A stretch of DNA of 64,000 bases from Granulicella sp. (GTDB taxonomy: Bacteria; Acidobacteriota; Terriglobia; Terriglobales; Acidobacteriaceae), in assembly GCA_027365345.1 (NCBI GenBank), contig DAHXNO010000202.1:1-64000 (forward strand). Reading direction: 5' to 3'. The notes beneath the pieces were generated by a model. It saw nothing but the letters and a program-made list of their open reading frames with translations. It searched no databases and was not told where the DNA came from. Shown here piece by piece: positions 53,033-61,841 of the stretch. The position numbers were made by a program, and so were the translations under genes. Numbering within the stretch: position 1 is the first letter of the stretch; the number at the start of each line of letters is the position of its first letter.

Positions 53033-54313
53033 ATGGACAAGTTTGTGATTCGCGGGGGCAACCCGCTGCTAGGCGCGATCAAGATCTCCGGGGCAAAGAA
53101 CTCCGCGTTGCCCTGCATGGCGGCAGCGATTCTGACTGAAGATGAGGTGATTCTGGAGAACATCCCGCAGGTGCGGGACATTGAGACCGAACGTAAGCTG
53201 TTGGAATCCATGGGCGCGGAAGTCGAGTTGGGATACGGCCGGGCGCAGCATCGGACCTCGATCCGCTGCGCGGTGCTGAGCGATCCGGTAGCGAAGTATG
53301 AGATTGTGAAGACCATGCGCGCCAGTTCGCTGGTGCTGGGACCGCTGATTGCGCGCGCCGGGATGGCGCGGGTCGCGATGCCGGGAGGCTGCGCCATCGG
53401 CGGACGGCCGATCGATCTGCACATCAAGGGCCTGGAGGCGATGGGCGCCACCATTGTGCAGGAGCACGGGTATCTGGAGGCGCGGGCAAGCCGATTGAAG
53501 GGCGCCCACATCGTCTTTGACAAGATAACGGTGACGGGCACGGAAGACCTGGTGATGGCCGCGGCGCTGGCCGACGGGGAGTCGCTGTTTGAGAACTGCG
53601 CGCGCGAGCCGGAGGTGACAGACCTGGCCGCTCTGCTGAATGCCATGGGGGCCAAGATCGATGGCGCGGGGACAGCGACGATCCGAGTGAAAGGCGTAGC
53701 GCGATTGCACGGCGCACGCCACAGGATCAACCCAGACCGCATTGAGGCTGGAACCTATGTGATTGCCGGAGCCATTACCGGCGGAGATCTGAATGTGGAT
53801 GGCTGCAACCCCCAGCACCTGGGAGCGCTGCTTGGAAAGCTGCAGCAGTGCGGCGTGAAGCTGGAGATAGGCAAGGAGAATGTACGCGTCCACTCTGGCG
53901 GCGCCCTGCTGGCCAGCGACATCACGACCGAGGAGTATCCGGGGTTCCCGACCGACATGCAGGCACAGTTCATGGCCCTGATGACGCAGGCCAGTGGGAC
54001 CTCCGTGGTGACGGAGAACATCTTTGAGAACCGGTTTATGCATGTTGGCGAGTTGAACCGGATGGGCGCGAACATTACGGTGCAGGGCCGGACGGCGACG
54101 GTGCGCGGAGGTACAAAGCTACAGTCGGCCGCGGTGATGTGCTCAGACCTGCGCGCCTCCGCAGCTTTAGTGCTGGCTGCGCTGGTGGCCGATGGAGAGA
54201 GCATCCTGGACCGGGTGTACCACATCGATCGCGGATATGAGCGTCTGGAAGAGAAGCTGCGCGGAGCAGGAGCGCAGATTCGGCGCATGGGCGAGGTGTT
54301 TGCAAGACGATAA
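53033..54313 (+). CDS. murA: UDP-N-acetylglucosamine 1-carboxyvinyltransferase
   Basis: First committed enzyme of peptidoglycan synthesis; adds enolpyruvate from PEP to UDP-GlcNAc. The 426-aa protein has Lys22 (GAKNSALP), Arg96 (TMRAS), the catalytic Cys120 in PGGCAIGGRPIDLH (so it should be fosfomycin-sensitive by this criterion) and the EYPGFPTDMQAQ segment with the catalytic Asp. Length is normal. No Shine-Dalgarno sequence is present, and TACACT lies 6 nt upstream. Confidence 0.98.
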   Translation: MDKFVIRGGNPLLGAIKISGAKNSALPCMAAAILTEDEVILENIPQVRDIETERKLLESMGAEVELGYGRAQHRTSIRCAVLSDPVAKYEIVKTMRASSLVLGPLIARAGMARVAMPGGCAIGGRPIDLHIKGLEAMGATIVQEHGYLEARASRLKGAHIVFDKITVTGTEDLVMAAALADGESLFENCAREPEVTDLAALLNAMGAKIDGAGTATIRVKGVARLHGARHRINPDRIEAGTYVIAGAITGGDLNVDGCNPQHLGALLGKLQQCGVKLEIGKENVRVHSGGALLASDITTEEYPGFPTDMQAQFMALMTQASGTSVVTENIFENRFMHVGELNRMGANITVQGRTATVRGGTKLQSAAVMCSDLRASAALVLAALVADGESILDRVYHIDRGYERLEEKLRGAGAQIRRMGEVFARR

Positions 54314-54413
54314 GGGCGCACGGACGAGATGCAAGAGGAGCGCTGCGCCGGGGCCGATCGATCTTGCCGGTCCGAGTGCGGCTGCCGGCTGTATCGGCCA
54401 GGATGCGACCGCC

Positions 54414-54419
54414 TATAAT
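54414..54419 (+). promoter_or_regulatory. -10 box TATAAT just upstream of the TPR gene
   Basis: A perfect TATAAT ending 7 nt before the ATG at 54427, with no usable Shine-Dalgarno spacing. Confidence 0.5.
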
Positions 54420-54426
54420 CGAAGGG

Positions 54427-56208
54427 ATGCGGTCTGTGCCGAAAGCCTTCGCCCTACTCCTCCCTGCTGTTTTGGCGATCGCCGTGTGCAGCCGCGCCGT
54501 TGTGGCGCAGACGACCGGCCAGCCCCTGGAGGCTCCCGGGGGACGGGTGGTGCTGGTGCTTCCCTTCGACAACCACTCTGGAGACGCCTCCGTGAACTGG
54601 ATTGGCGACTCTTTGCCGGATACGCTGAACAAACGGCTGAACTCGGCAGGGTTCCTGACGATCTCTCATGATGACCGCGTGTTTGCCTACGAGCATCTTG
54701 GACTGCCGGCGGATTTTCGGCCCACGCGCGCGACAACCATTCGCATTGCGCAGCAGTTGGATGCGAACTATGTGATTCTGGGCAGCTACGATGTGCAGCC
54801 AGACGCAGGAGGCACAGCCGTGGCAGGCGGTGAGAAGAACCCCGCCAACAGCCGCATCTCGATCGAAGCCAGGGTGCTGTCCATCGATCAATTGCGACTC
54901 TCGCAGCCCTTGGAGGCGTCCGCTGCGTTGATGAGCCTTTTTGTGGTGGAGAACGAGATTGCGTGGAAGGTTGCGAGGAGTCTGGATCCGCAGTTTTCGG
55001 TCTCCGAGCAGACCTTTTTGGCGGCTCCCGGCGCGGTGCCGCTGCCGGCGTTTGAAGACTACATCCGTGGGATCAACGCCTCAACGGACGGGGAGAAGCT
55101 GAAGCGCCTTGAGGATGCGGTTGCCCTCCAGCCCAACTACGCAGCAGCCCTGCTGGAGCTAGGCAAAGAGCAGTATGCGCAGCGCGATTTTGACGCCGCG
55201 GCGGCCACGCTGGCCAAAGTGCCGGAGAGCAAACGGATTGCGCTGGAGGCCAACTTCTATCTGGGATTGGCGGAGTTCAACTCTGCAAACTATGCCAAGG
55301 CACAGACCGCTTTTGGCTTTGTGGCTAGCCGGCTGCCCCTGCCGGAGGTGGTGAACAACGAGGCCGTGGCGATGAGCCGGCAGGGCAAAGACGGCGTGGC
55401 ACTGTTCCAGAAGGCTGCTGCCCTGAACCCCTCTGACGAGAACTACCACTACAACATGGCTATCGGCCTGTTCCGGCGCGGAGACACCGCAGACGCAGAG
55501 AGCCAGGTGCAGGACGCACTGCGGCTGAAGCCGGGCGACCAGGAGGCCCAGGAACTGGCAACGGAGTTGAAGACGGTGGCGCCAGGAACGCGGCTGACCG
55601 AGGATATGGGAGGCCCGGCAGCGAAGCCTGGCAAGGAAGCAGGAGAGCAGGCCGTGGCGAGTTCCGGTCAGGGGTCTGGCCAACAGTCCGATCAGGCGCC
55701 AGGGTGGATCGATAGCGGGTTCAGTCCGCTGGAGAGGATTGAGAGAGACTACTCCGAGACCAGCTTCCGGCAGGCGGAGTTCCAGTTGGACCAGATGCGC
55801 GCCATGCGAATGGCACTGCTGCCCGCCGATAAGCAGGCCGTGGAGTACACCCGGATCGGGCGCCAATATCTCTCCGAGGGGCTGCTGCCGGAGGCGGAGA
55901 AGCAGTTCCAGAGCGCACTGGCGGCCAACCCAAACTCCGCCGACGCCCATGCAGGGATGGCGCAGTTGCAGGAGGCCGCGGGGGATAAAGCCAAGGCCCG
56001 CGATGAGGCGCGGACCTCGCTGATTTTGAAGCCGAATTCGACAGCGCTTCTGGTGCTGGCGCGGCTGGATATGGCAGAGAAACAGTTCGCTGCCTGCGCC
56101 GCAGATATTGCCCAGGCGCTGCAATTGGATCCCAACGATTCCCAGGCGATCGCCCTGAGGATGGTACTGCAGCAACAAGGACAAACGGTTCCATCGGCGC
56201 AGCAGTAA
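54427..56208 (+). CDS. Secreted TPR-repeat protein with FlgO/CsgG-like N-terminal domain
   Basis: A 593-aa exported protein. After a signal peptide (about residues 1-29) an alpha/beta domain (about 40-190) shows VVLVLPFDNHSGDASVNWIG and ANYVILGSYDVQ, as in FlgO/CsgG-type or TolB-N-like domains. Many TPR helices follow (about 220-395 and 480-590), interrupted by a Gly/Gln-rich linker (about 405-445). It probably acts as a periplasmic scaffold; a partner is not known. The ATG at 54427 gives the best signal peptide and follows a TATAAT box. The frame upstream has GC-rich, non-conserved sequence. Confidence 0.78.
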   Translation: MRSVPKAFALLLPAVLAIAVCSRAVVAQTTGQPLEAPGGRVVLVLPFDNHSGDASVNWIGDSLPDTLNKRLNSAGFLTISHDDRVFAYEHLGLPADFRPTRATTIRIAQQLDANYVILGSYDVQPDAGGTAVAGGEKNPANSRISIEARVLSIDQLRLSQPLEASAALMSLFVVENEIAWKVARSLDPQFSVSEQTFLAAPGAVPLPAFEDYIRGINASTDGEKLKRLEDAVALQPNYAAALLELGKEQYAQRDFDAAAATLAKVPESKRIALEANFYLGLAEFNSANYAKAQTAFGFVASRLPLPEVVNNEAVAMSRQGKDGVALFQKAAALNPSDENYHYNMAIGLFRRGDTADAESQVQDALRLKPGDQEAQELATELKTVAPGTRLTEDMGGPAAKPGKEAGEQAVASSGQGSGQQSDQAPGWIDSGFSPLERIERDYSETSFRQAEFQLDQMRAMRMALLPADKQAVEYTRIGRQYLSEGLLPEAEKQFQSALAANPNSADAHAGMAQLQEAAGDKAKARDEARTSLILKPNSTALLVLARLDMAEKQFAACAADIAQALQLDPNDSQAIALRMVLQQQGQTVPSAQQ

Positions 56209-56227
56209 GCGTCCGCGGAGGCATACG

Positions 56228-56662
56228 ATGACCTATCTCTGGGTTGATGCGATGCAGCATGTGTCTGGCGACGCGGCTCTGGTGCTGGTGACCCTGGGAG
56301 TGGTGCTGATCTATGTGGAGTTGAACCGGCCGGGATGGATTGTGAGCGGCTCCGCAGGATTGCTGTGTGTTTTGCTGGGCGTGGCGGCTCTGGCCAGATG
56401 GGAGTTGAATCCTGCGGCGGTGGGTTTGGTGGCGATTGCGATCGCGTTGCTACTGCTGGACCTGGCGCGGCGGCTGCAGGTGACCGTATCGTTGGCTGCT
56501 ACGCTAGCCCTGGTGCTGGGTTTTGCCCACCTGGTGCTTGCTCCAGCCGCGGGCCGGATCCATACCGCAACCGCCGTGGGATGCGGCTTGACGCTGGGCG
56601 CTGGAACCTCGATTCTTACGCGAATCGCGCGCCGCGCCCGAACCAACAAGGGTTTAGACTAA
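56228..56662 (+). CDS. NfeD-like membrane protein (membrane domain only)
   Basis: A 144-aa protein with four predicted helices. The first, VLVTLGVVLIYVELNRPGWIVSGSAGLLCVLLGV, resembles the membrane part of NfeD/ClpP-class proteins, which usually work with a stomatin-like partner. The ClpP-like protease part and the OB-fold C-terminus are missing. GGAGG lies 6 nt before the ATG, and the gene follows the TPR gene by 19 bp, so they are likely co-transcribed. Confidence 0.65.
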   Translation: MTYLWVDAMQHVSGDAALVLVTLGVVLIYVELNRPGWIVSGSAGLLCVLLGVAALARWELNPAAVGLVAIAIALLLLDLARRLQVTVSLAATLALVLGFAHLVLAPAAGRIHTATAVGCGLTLGAGTSILTRIARRARTNKGLD

Positions 56663-56698
56663 AGCAGAGCGCCATCTGGCGCCCGGAGCCATCACGAC

Positions 56699-57397
56699 TT
56701 GATTCGTAAAGCGTTTCCACTTCTTGCTATTCTTCTGTTTGCCAGCGTCGCCAAGGGTGCATCCGCACAGACGACCCCTCCACCCACTCCATTGGAGCGA
56801 CAGCTCGACAAGCTGGACCTTTCGGTCCAGGGCGCGGGCATCTTCACCCACACCGTGAGTGGAACCATCATCTCAGGACTCTCCGCCCCGAACCAGGGTG
56901 AGAACATGACAGAGATTGCTTCCAGCACCCTAGGCGCTCTGGTGACCGTTCGCTTCCCTGCCAAGCCCTACTTTGGACTGGAGTTCAACTACAGTTACTC
57001 GCGATTCACCGAGAACTTCGAAGGGCCCGCGGTCACAAGCTTCCTGCCGGTTGGAACCACCGACTACCCAGTACAGGCCGATGTGAGCGAGTACACCCTT
57101 GGCTATCTGGTGGAGATTCCGTACACCATCGACGGATTGCAACCCATTTTTTCCGCGGGACTTGGAACAACAGCCTTTAAACCCACGCCGCTGGGTGGCG
57201 AGGAAGAGCAAGAGAAGGCGCGCATGACCTACTACTACTCGGCCGGGGTGCAGAAGAGCCTGAGTCCTCACTTCGGCCTGCGCTTGGGATTTCGGCAGTT
57301 GTTTTATCTGGCTCCGGATTTTGGCCAAAATTACCTGGTGATGCTCCAGCATACAACCACCTACGAGCCAACCGCCGGCTTCTATATTCGCTACTAG
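56699..57397 (+). CDS. Outer-membrane beta-barrel-like protein
   Basis: A 232-aa secreted protein. The signal peptide MIRKAFPLLAILLFASVAKG plus ASAQ is followed by alternating aromatic/hydrophobic strands (YFGLEFNYSYSRF, YTLGYLVEIPY, FGLRLGFRQLFYLAP) and a terminal aromatic-rich strand ending in FYIRY, as in small OmpA/OmpW-like barrels. The start is TTG, with GGAG 10 nt upstream, because no ATG would give a signal peptide. No further identity can be assigned. Confidence 0.75.
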   Translation: MIRKAFPLLAILLFASVAKGASAQTTPPPTPLERQLDKLDLSVQGAGIFTHTVSGTIISGLSAPNQGENMTEIASSTLGALVTVRFPAKPYFGLEFNYSYSRFTENFEGPAVTSFLPVGTTDYPVQADVSEYTLGYLVEIPYTIDGLQPIFSAGLGTTAFKPTPLGGEEEQEKARMTYYYSAGVQKSLSPHFGLRLGFRQLFYLAPDFGQNYLVMLQHTTTYEPTAGFYIRY

Positions 57398-57555
57398 ATC
57401 TGAACTAGAAGAGATGCACCGGCGGCGAAACGCTCTGTGAGGCGGCCTTGCTGTGGAGCGCAGAGGACAAAACAGGCGCGCGATGGGGTGCAACGGTTCC
57501 GGTTCTGCTATAACGACCTCTGGAATGATTCCCAACGGGACGGGAGCCTGACGCA

Positions 57556-58212
57556 ATGACCCGAATGCACGATCAAGACGATGAGGACCTGCGGCGGACG
57601 GAGCGGGAACTGACGCTGAGTACCGGAACGCTGCTGGGAATCTTTCTGGCATTGGTGCTGCTGTGTGGAGCATTTTTCGGATTTGGCTACAGAATGGGTA
57701 GCCACGGCAGCAAGGCGGGGCTGGAGGCTAGCACCTCAAGCGATGAAGACGCACAGCCGGCGACGGATATGTTCAACAGCTTCAAGCCGGCGGCGGGTTC
57801 GCCGGCAGCGGCGAGCGATACGGGAACAACTGCGGGCCCTGGAGTGGGCGCAGCAGCCAGCGAGACGTCGGCGCCAACGCAGCCTAACCTGGGCGCCGAA
57901 GAGGCAGTTCCAGCCAAGAACAGCAATTCGACCCCGGCTCCGCCGGGAGGCGGAGGCCCTGCGGCCGCACCAGCTTCCGGAGCGTCCGCGGCCACGGGCC
58001 AATACGTGGTGCAGGTAGCCGCCGTCTCTCACCAGGAAGATGCTGAGCTGCTGGTGAGCGCTCTGCGCGCCAAGGGGTATCCGGTAAGCGCGCATACGGA
58101 GGCACAGGATAAGTTTTTCCATATCCAGGTGGGCCCCTTCAGCAGCCTCCAGGACGCGAATGCAGCCAAACAGAGGCTGCTGGCCGATGGGTACCAGCCG
58201 ATCATCAAGTAA
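57556..58212 (+). CDS. SPOR-domain membrane protein
   Basis: A 218-aa protein with a cytosolic N-terminus, one helix (about residues 25-47, GTLLGIFLALVLLCGAFFGF), an Ala/Pro/Thr-rich linker (about 58-145) and a C-terminal SPOR domain (about 148-218: YVVQVAAVSHQEDAELLVSAL, FFHIQVGPFSSLQDANAAKQ). SPOR domains bind denuded peptidoglycan at the septum, so a role in division or wall remodelling is likely. GGGAG lies 9 nt before the ATG. Confidence 0.9.
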   Translation: MTRMHDQDDEDLRRTERELTLSTGTLLGIFLALVLLCGAFFGFGYRMGSHGSKAGLEASTSSDEDAQPATDMFNSFKPAAGSPAAASDTGTTAGPGVGAAASETSAPTQPNLGAEEAVPAKNSNSTPAPPGGGGPAAAPASGASAATGQYVVQVAAVSHQEDAELLVSALRAKGYPVSAHTEAQDKFFHIQVGPFSSLQDANAAKQRLLADGYQPIIK

Positions 58213-58232
58213 ATGATCTCGGAACAGCTCGC

Positions 58233-58934
58233 TCACTCCTGGGTGAGCGCGGACTGCATCTCCAGTCTGACGGTCTCCATCATTTCTTCGCGAGAGCTGA
58301 AGTTCTGAGGACGGACTGGCGGCAGGAAGCGCACCGTGGCCACGCCAGGATGGACCTGCATGCTTCCTTTGCACATCATGGCAGCCGTGCCCTGGATGAT
58401 GGTGGGAACCACCGGAGCGTTGCTATCAGCGGCCAGAAAGAAGGCTCCTTTTTTGAAGGGGAGGAGATTGCCGTCCGGCGAACGGGTTCCCTCAGGAAAG
58501 ATGAAGATGTGATTGCCACTGCGCAGCGCTTCGCCGGCAAGAGCTACGCTCCGTTCCGCCTCCAGGCGCGAGTGGCCGCGCGACACCGGAATGTACTTGC
58601 CCAGGCGCATGGCCGTGCCGATGAGCGGGATCTTCATCAAAGACTTCTTGAGGAAGACGCTGCACATGCCGGGAATGGCGGGCAGAAGGATGGGCGGATC
58701 AAGGTTCGAGACGTGATTGCTGAGGAAGATGCAGGACTCCCCTGGCGGAATGTTTTCCACTCCCAGGATGCGAACCCGAATGCCAGCCGCACGGATGCCG
58801 ACGCGCATGGTGAACATGGCCCAGCGATACATGGTGCGGATGTTGCCGCGCAGAAGCGAGATGGGGATGCCAACGATAGCGGACGGCACACCGAAGAGGG
58901 CAAAGACGAAGGCCATGCGTAGCGCGGAGAACAT
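58233..58934 (-). CDS. plsC: 1-acyl-sn-glycerol-3-phosphate acyltransferase
   Basis: Inner-membrane acyltransferase of phospholipid synthesis, 233 aa. The catalytic HX4D motif is in LSNHVSNLDPP and the second motif FPEGTRS binds the phosphate of the substrate. A hydrophobic N-terminal region is present. It converges on the SPOR gene, 20 bp away. A TACCTT hexamer lies 8 nt before the ATG. Confidence 0.93.
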   Translation of the reverse strand: MFSALRMAFVFALFGVPSAIVGIPISLLRGNIRTMYRWAMFTMRVGIRAAGIRVRILGVENIPPGESCIFLSNHVSNLDPPILLPAIPGMCSVFLKKSLMKIPLIGTAMRLGKYIPVSRGHSRLEAERSVALAGEALRSGNHIFIFPEGTRSPDGNLLPFKKGAFFLAADSNAPVVPTIIQGTAAMMCKGSMQVHPGVATVRFLPPVRPQNFSSREEMMETVRLEMQSALTQE

Positions 58935-59040
58935 GTCGATGGAAGGTACCGAGTGTGCCGAAAGGGTTTAAGACAGCGACTGCCAGGAAGGTTGGAGGTT
59001 GCGGGGTTCTGCCGCAACCGCGGAACGGCTGAGCCCCAGG

Positions 59041-60078
59041 CTAGCCGAGCAGGCTGTTGGCGAGCTTGACGTAAAGGTCCACGCTGCCCAGCAGCTCCGA
59101 CTTCCGGATGTACTCGTCAGGAGTGTGGGCCACCAGGATGCTGCCCGGGCCGAGCAGGAAGGGCTCTCCCCAGGCGGTGAGCGAGGGAATGTCTGTGGTG
59201 AACTTAGCAACCATGGTTTCAAAGCCGGGGATGGCGCGCATCTGCAAGTAGGGTAGCTTGAGGGTGAAGCGTACCTGACAGCGGCCGGCGGCGGCGCGGA
59301 GTACTGCCTGCTCGATCTCTTCTGGAGGACCGACCAGGCGAATGAGGATCTGAGCTTCAGCGCTGTCTGGAATGACGTTGGGAGCGACCCCGCCGCGAAG
59401 GACGCCGATGTTGAGGGTGCAGTCTCCGATGCCTTCAACGACCGGCAGATGGAGGCTCTTGATATCGTGAAGCACGGCCAGCAGCTTGTCGATGGCCGAG
59501 TCGCCCAGTTCCGGATAGGCTGAGTGCGCCATTTTGCCGTGCGCCTGGAGTTCAACGCGCAGGCAGCCCTTGGAGGCCACGGCAAGACGGTTCTCGGTGG
59601 GCTCTCCGTTGATGAGGAAGCGAGAGCCCTTGGGCGTCTGATTGGCAACCAACGCACCGGCTGAGTCACGCTCCTCGCCGACGACGTAGAGCAGAGCGAT
59701 CCGCTTGCCGACAGCGATGAGCCTTTCCGCGGCGGCAATCTGCGCGGCGATGATGCCTTTGGCGTCGCAGGCGCCGCGGCCGTAGAGGCGCTCCGCGTCC
59801 TCCCGGCAGGGGCCAAGAAAGGGTGGGACGGTGTCCATGTGGGAAGAGAAGACCAGATCCGGCGTGACGCCCGGAGGTGAGGCGTAGACGTTGAAGCGCG
59901 GACCCGAGCCAGCCTGGGGATTCATTGCCGGGTCGGGCTGAGGAACGTCCTGGCGCTCCACCGCATAGCCCTGCCGCGCCAGGTAACTGGACAGAAACTC
60001 GCCAACGCCGGCCTCGTGATAGGTGGTGGAGTCAATATCGACCAGTTGCCTGGTGAGCTGTATGGGGTCCATGGGCAT
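59041..60078 (-). CDS. M20-family metallopeptidase/deacylase (ArgE/DapE/CPG2 type)
   Basis: A 345-aa zinc hydrolase. The metal-binding motifs are SSHMDTVPP (His, Asp) and GRGACDAKG (Asp), then GEERDSAG (catalytic Glu). The dimerisation domain (about 165-270) is present. The C-terminal HTPDEYI carries the last His ligand. The substrate (N-acyl amino acid or peptide) is not clear. The ATG at 60078 follows a TATCCT box by 6 nt; an ATG two codons later is the alternative. The long frame upstream is the opposite strand of the next gene. Confidence 0.9.
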   Translation of the reverse strand: MPMDPIQLTRQLVDIDSTTYHEAGVGEFLSSYLARQGYAVERQDVPQPDPAMNPQAGSGPRFNVYASPPGVTPDLVFSSHMDTVPPFLGPCREDAERLYGRGACDAKGIIAAQIAAAERLIAVGKRIALLYVVGEERDSAGALVANQTPKGSRFLINGEPTENRLAVASKGCLRVELQAHGKMAHSAYPELGDSAIDKLLAVLHDIKSLHLPVVEGIGDCTLNIGVLRGGVAPNVIPDSAEAQILIRLVGPPEEIEQAVLRAAAGRCQVRFTLKLPYLQMRAIPGFETMVAKFTTDIPSLTAWGEPFLLGPGSILVAHTPDEYIRKSELLGSVDLYVKLANSLLG

Positions 60079-60084
60079 GAGCCA

Positions 60085-60090
60085 AGGATA
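60085..60090 (-). promoter_or_regulatory. -10 box TATCCT just upstream of the M20 gene
   Basis: Ends 6 nt before the ATG at 60078 on the minus strand. No Shine-Dalgarno sequence is present. Confidence 0.45.
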
Positions 60091-60150
60091 ACCGAAGGGG
60101 ACGCGACCAGAGGGGACACAACCAGACCTTCCGCCGTGGAGAAGAAGACC

Positions 60151-60156
60151 TACACT
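60151..60156 (+). promoter_or_regulatory. -10 box TACACT just upstream of the alpha/beta hydrolase gene
   Basis: Ends 6 nt before the GTG at 60163. With the TATCCT box on the other strand it forms a compact divergent promoter region of 84 bp. Confidence 0.45.
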
Positions 60157-60162
60157 GAATAG

Positions 60163-60984
60163 GTGAGCGATTCCAACCCGTTTCGATCCCACATCAAGAG
60201 TGTGGATTCCCTGTACGGACCAGCCGGACGGCTGGAAGCCATACTGAATACCGGCGGCGCGGACGCGCCGTTCACGGCGCTGGTGGCCCATCCTCACCCG
60301 CCGAGCGGAGGCACCATGCATCACAAGGTGGTGTATCACGTGGCGAAGGCGTTTTCCAGCTTTGGGCTGCCGGTGTTGCGCTTCAACTTTCGCGGTACAG
60401 GACTGAGCCAGGGGCGGCACGACAACGGGTTTGGCGAGGTGGATGACGTACGCTCCGCCGTGGACTGGTTGAGTGCGAGCTTTGAACGGCCGGTACTGTT
60501 TGCCGGCTTCTCTTTTGGCGCCAACGTTGGCCTGCGCGCCTGCTGCGGGGATAAGCGGGTGCATGGGCTGATTGCGCTGGGTCTACCGTTGGTACAGCCG
60601 CAGAGCGACGTTTCGCCAGCCATGCAGACACAGGATGGGGTTGCCCGCAAGGAGGCGCCGACGGATGGGCGCGCCAGAGGGCCTAGTAGTTTTGGAGTTG
60701 GGAGCAGGACGCCCAGAAGAGAGTACAGCTATCGATTTCTGCCTGCCTGCGGCACGGTTCCCAAGCTGTTTGTGAGCGGGGATCAGGATGCGTTCTGCCC
60801 ACAGGGAGTGCTTGAGTCCGCGCTGGTGCACGCTGCGGAGCCAAAAAAGATTGTGTGGGTTGCGGGCGCTGACCACTTCTTCGCCGACCTGCGCGCTGGA
60901 AGGCCGTCTCAATCGCCGGAGTCGAAGCTGGGCGTGATGGCGGAGGCTGTTCGAGCCTGGCTGGCTGAGACATTTTTGCTGTAG
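60163..60984 (+). CDS. Alpha/beta hydrolase with an unusual insert
   Basis: A 273-aa cytosolic hydrolase. Features are the oxyanion-type segment ALVAHPHPPSGGTM, FNFRGTGLSQG, the nucleophile elbow GFSFGAN (Ser), Asp in SGDQDAFC and His in GADHFF. The family resembles short dienelactone-hydrolase-like proteins. Between the core and the Asp motif there is an extra region of about 35 residues (about 150-187) rich in Arg, Gly and Ser, which I do not expect in the family. The start is GTG. Its last 76 bp overlap the converging hydrolase gene. Confidence 0.85.
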   Translation: MSDSNPFRSHIKSVDSLYGPAGRLEAILNTGGADAPFTALVAHPHPPSGGTMHHKVVYHVAKAFSSFGLPVLRFNFRGTGLSQGRHDNGFGEVDDVRSAVDWLSASFERPVLFAGFSFGANVGLRACCGDKRVHGLIALGLPLVQPQSDVSPAMQTQDGVARKEAPTDGRARGPSSFGVGSRTPRREYSYRFLPACGTVPKLFVSGDQDAFCPQGVLESALVHAAEPKKIVWVAGADHFFADLRAGRPSQSPESKLGVMAEAVRAWLAETFLL

Positions 60985-61841
60985 CGGACGGAGAGGCGAG
61001 CGTCTACCTTCTCCAGCCAGGAGTCGATGTACCCGGCCACCTGGCCGGGAACCTCTTCCGCGGGGCGATGGCCGACTCCGCGCAGCGCTACAAACTGCGC
61101 GTGTGCAAGGTGCGCGCAGAGCCTGGGCGCCGAATGGATCGGCACGGCCCGATCGCACTCACCCCATAGGATGAGGGCGGGGGTCTGCAGAGAACGGCGT
61201 AGCAGCCGGCGCAGGCCGGACATGTCCTTGTCCCAGGTGCGAAGCAGACGCAAGAGATGCAGGATGGTGCCGGGGGTTCGCAGGTTGTTGCGGTAGGGAC
61301 GAAGACGCTCCGGGGTATCCTCGCTGTGCGGGCCGGCCATGCGCCGCAAGCCGATCATTTGCAGCCACTCCGGAAGCCAGGGCATCAGGTAGGCGAAGAG
61401 TTCGCCCGGCTTGGAGAGATAGAAACGGATCACCGGATCGCTCTGACCGTAATAGGGGTGGGCAGGCGAGAGCAGCACCAGGGAGCTTAATGCATGGGGG
61501 CGACTGGCTGCCAGGGTAAGCGCAACCGCTCCGCCATGGGAGTGGCCCAGAACGATGGGCCGGTGAAGGTTGAGCCCGGAAAGCACACCTGCAACGCACT
61601 TTGCCGTTGCAGGCAAACGAGGGTCGATCCGCTGGCTACGCTCCGACTGGCCTGCGCCGGGAAGGTCAAGGGCCACGATGTGCAGATCGGGACGCAGATG
61701 CTCGACCAGAGGGACAAACGTCTCCGCACAGCCCATAAGGCCGTGGAGAAGGACGAGCGAGGGCTGATCCTTGGCTGCCCTACCCCGTTCGAGGTAGGAG
61801 AGGTGCAGGCCCTCCACGCGAATCTGGCGTCGTTCCATCAT
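60909..61841 (-). CDS. Alpha/beta hydrolase
   Basis: A 310-aa hydrolase starting MMERRQIRVEGLHLSYLERG. It has the oxyanion HG motif (LVLLHGLMG), GAGQSERS, the nucleophile elbow GHSHGG (Ser), WGECDRAVPI (Asp) and GVGHRPAEE (His). The substrate is unknown. The C-terminal 25 residues are encoded in the overlap with the converging hydrolase gene, so one of the two ends may be an extension gained through loss of a stop codon. The ATG at 61841 was chosen; the frame extends slightly further. Confidence 0.87.
   Translation of the reverse strand: MMERRQIRVEGLHLSYLERGRAAKDQPSLVLLHGLMGCAETFVPLVEHLRPDLHIVALDLPGAGQSERSQRIDPRLPATAKCVAGVLSGLNLHRPIVLGHSHGGAVALTLAASRPHALSSLVLLSPAHPYYGQSDPVIRFYLSKPGELFAYLMPWLPEWLQMIGLRRMAGPHSEDTPERLRPYRNNLRTPGTILHLLRLLRTWDKDMSGLRRLLRRSLQTPALILWGECDRAVPIHSAPRLCAHLAHAQFVALRGVGHRPAEEVPGQVAGYIDSWLEKVDARLSVRYSKNVSASQARTASAITPSFDSGD

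Noticed and set aside
55159-56184. A 341-codon open frame on the minus strand
   Set aside because: It is antisense to the TPR gene, and its composition reflects the opposite strand.
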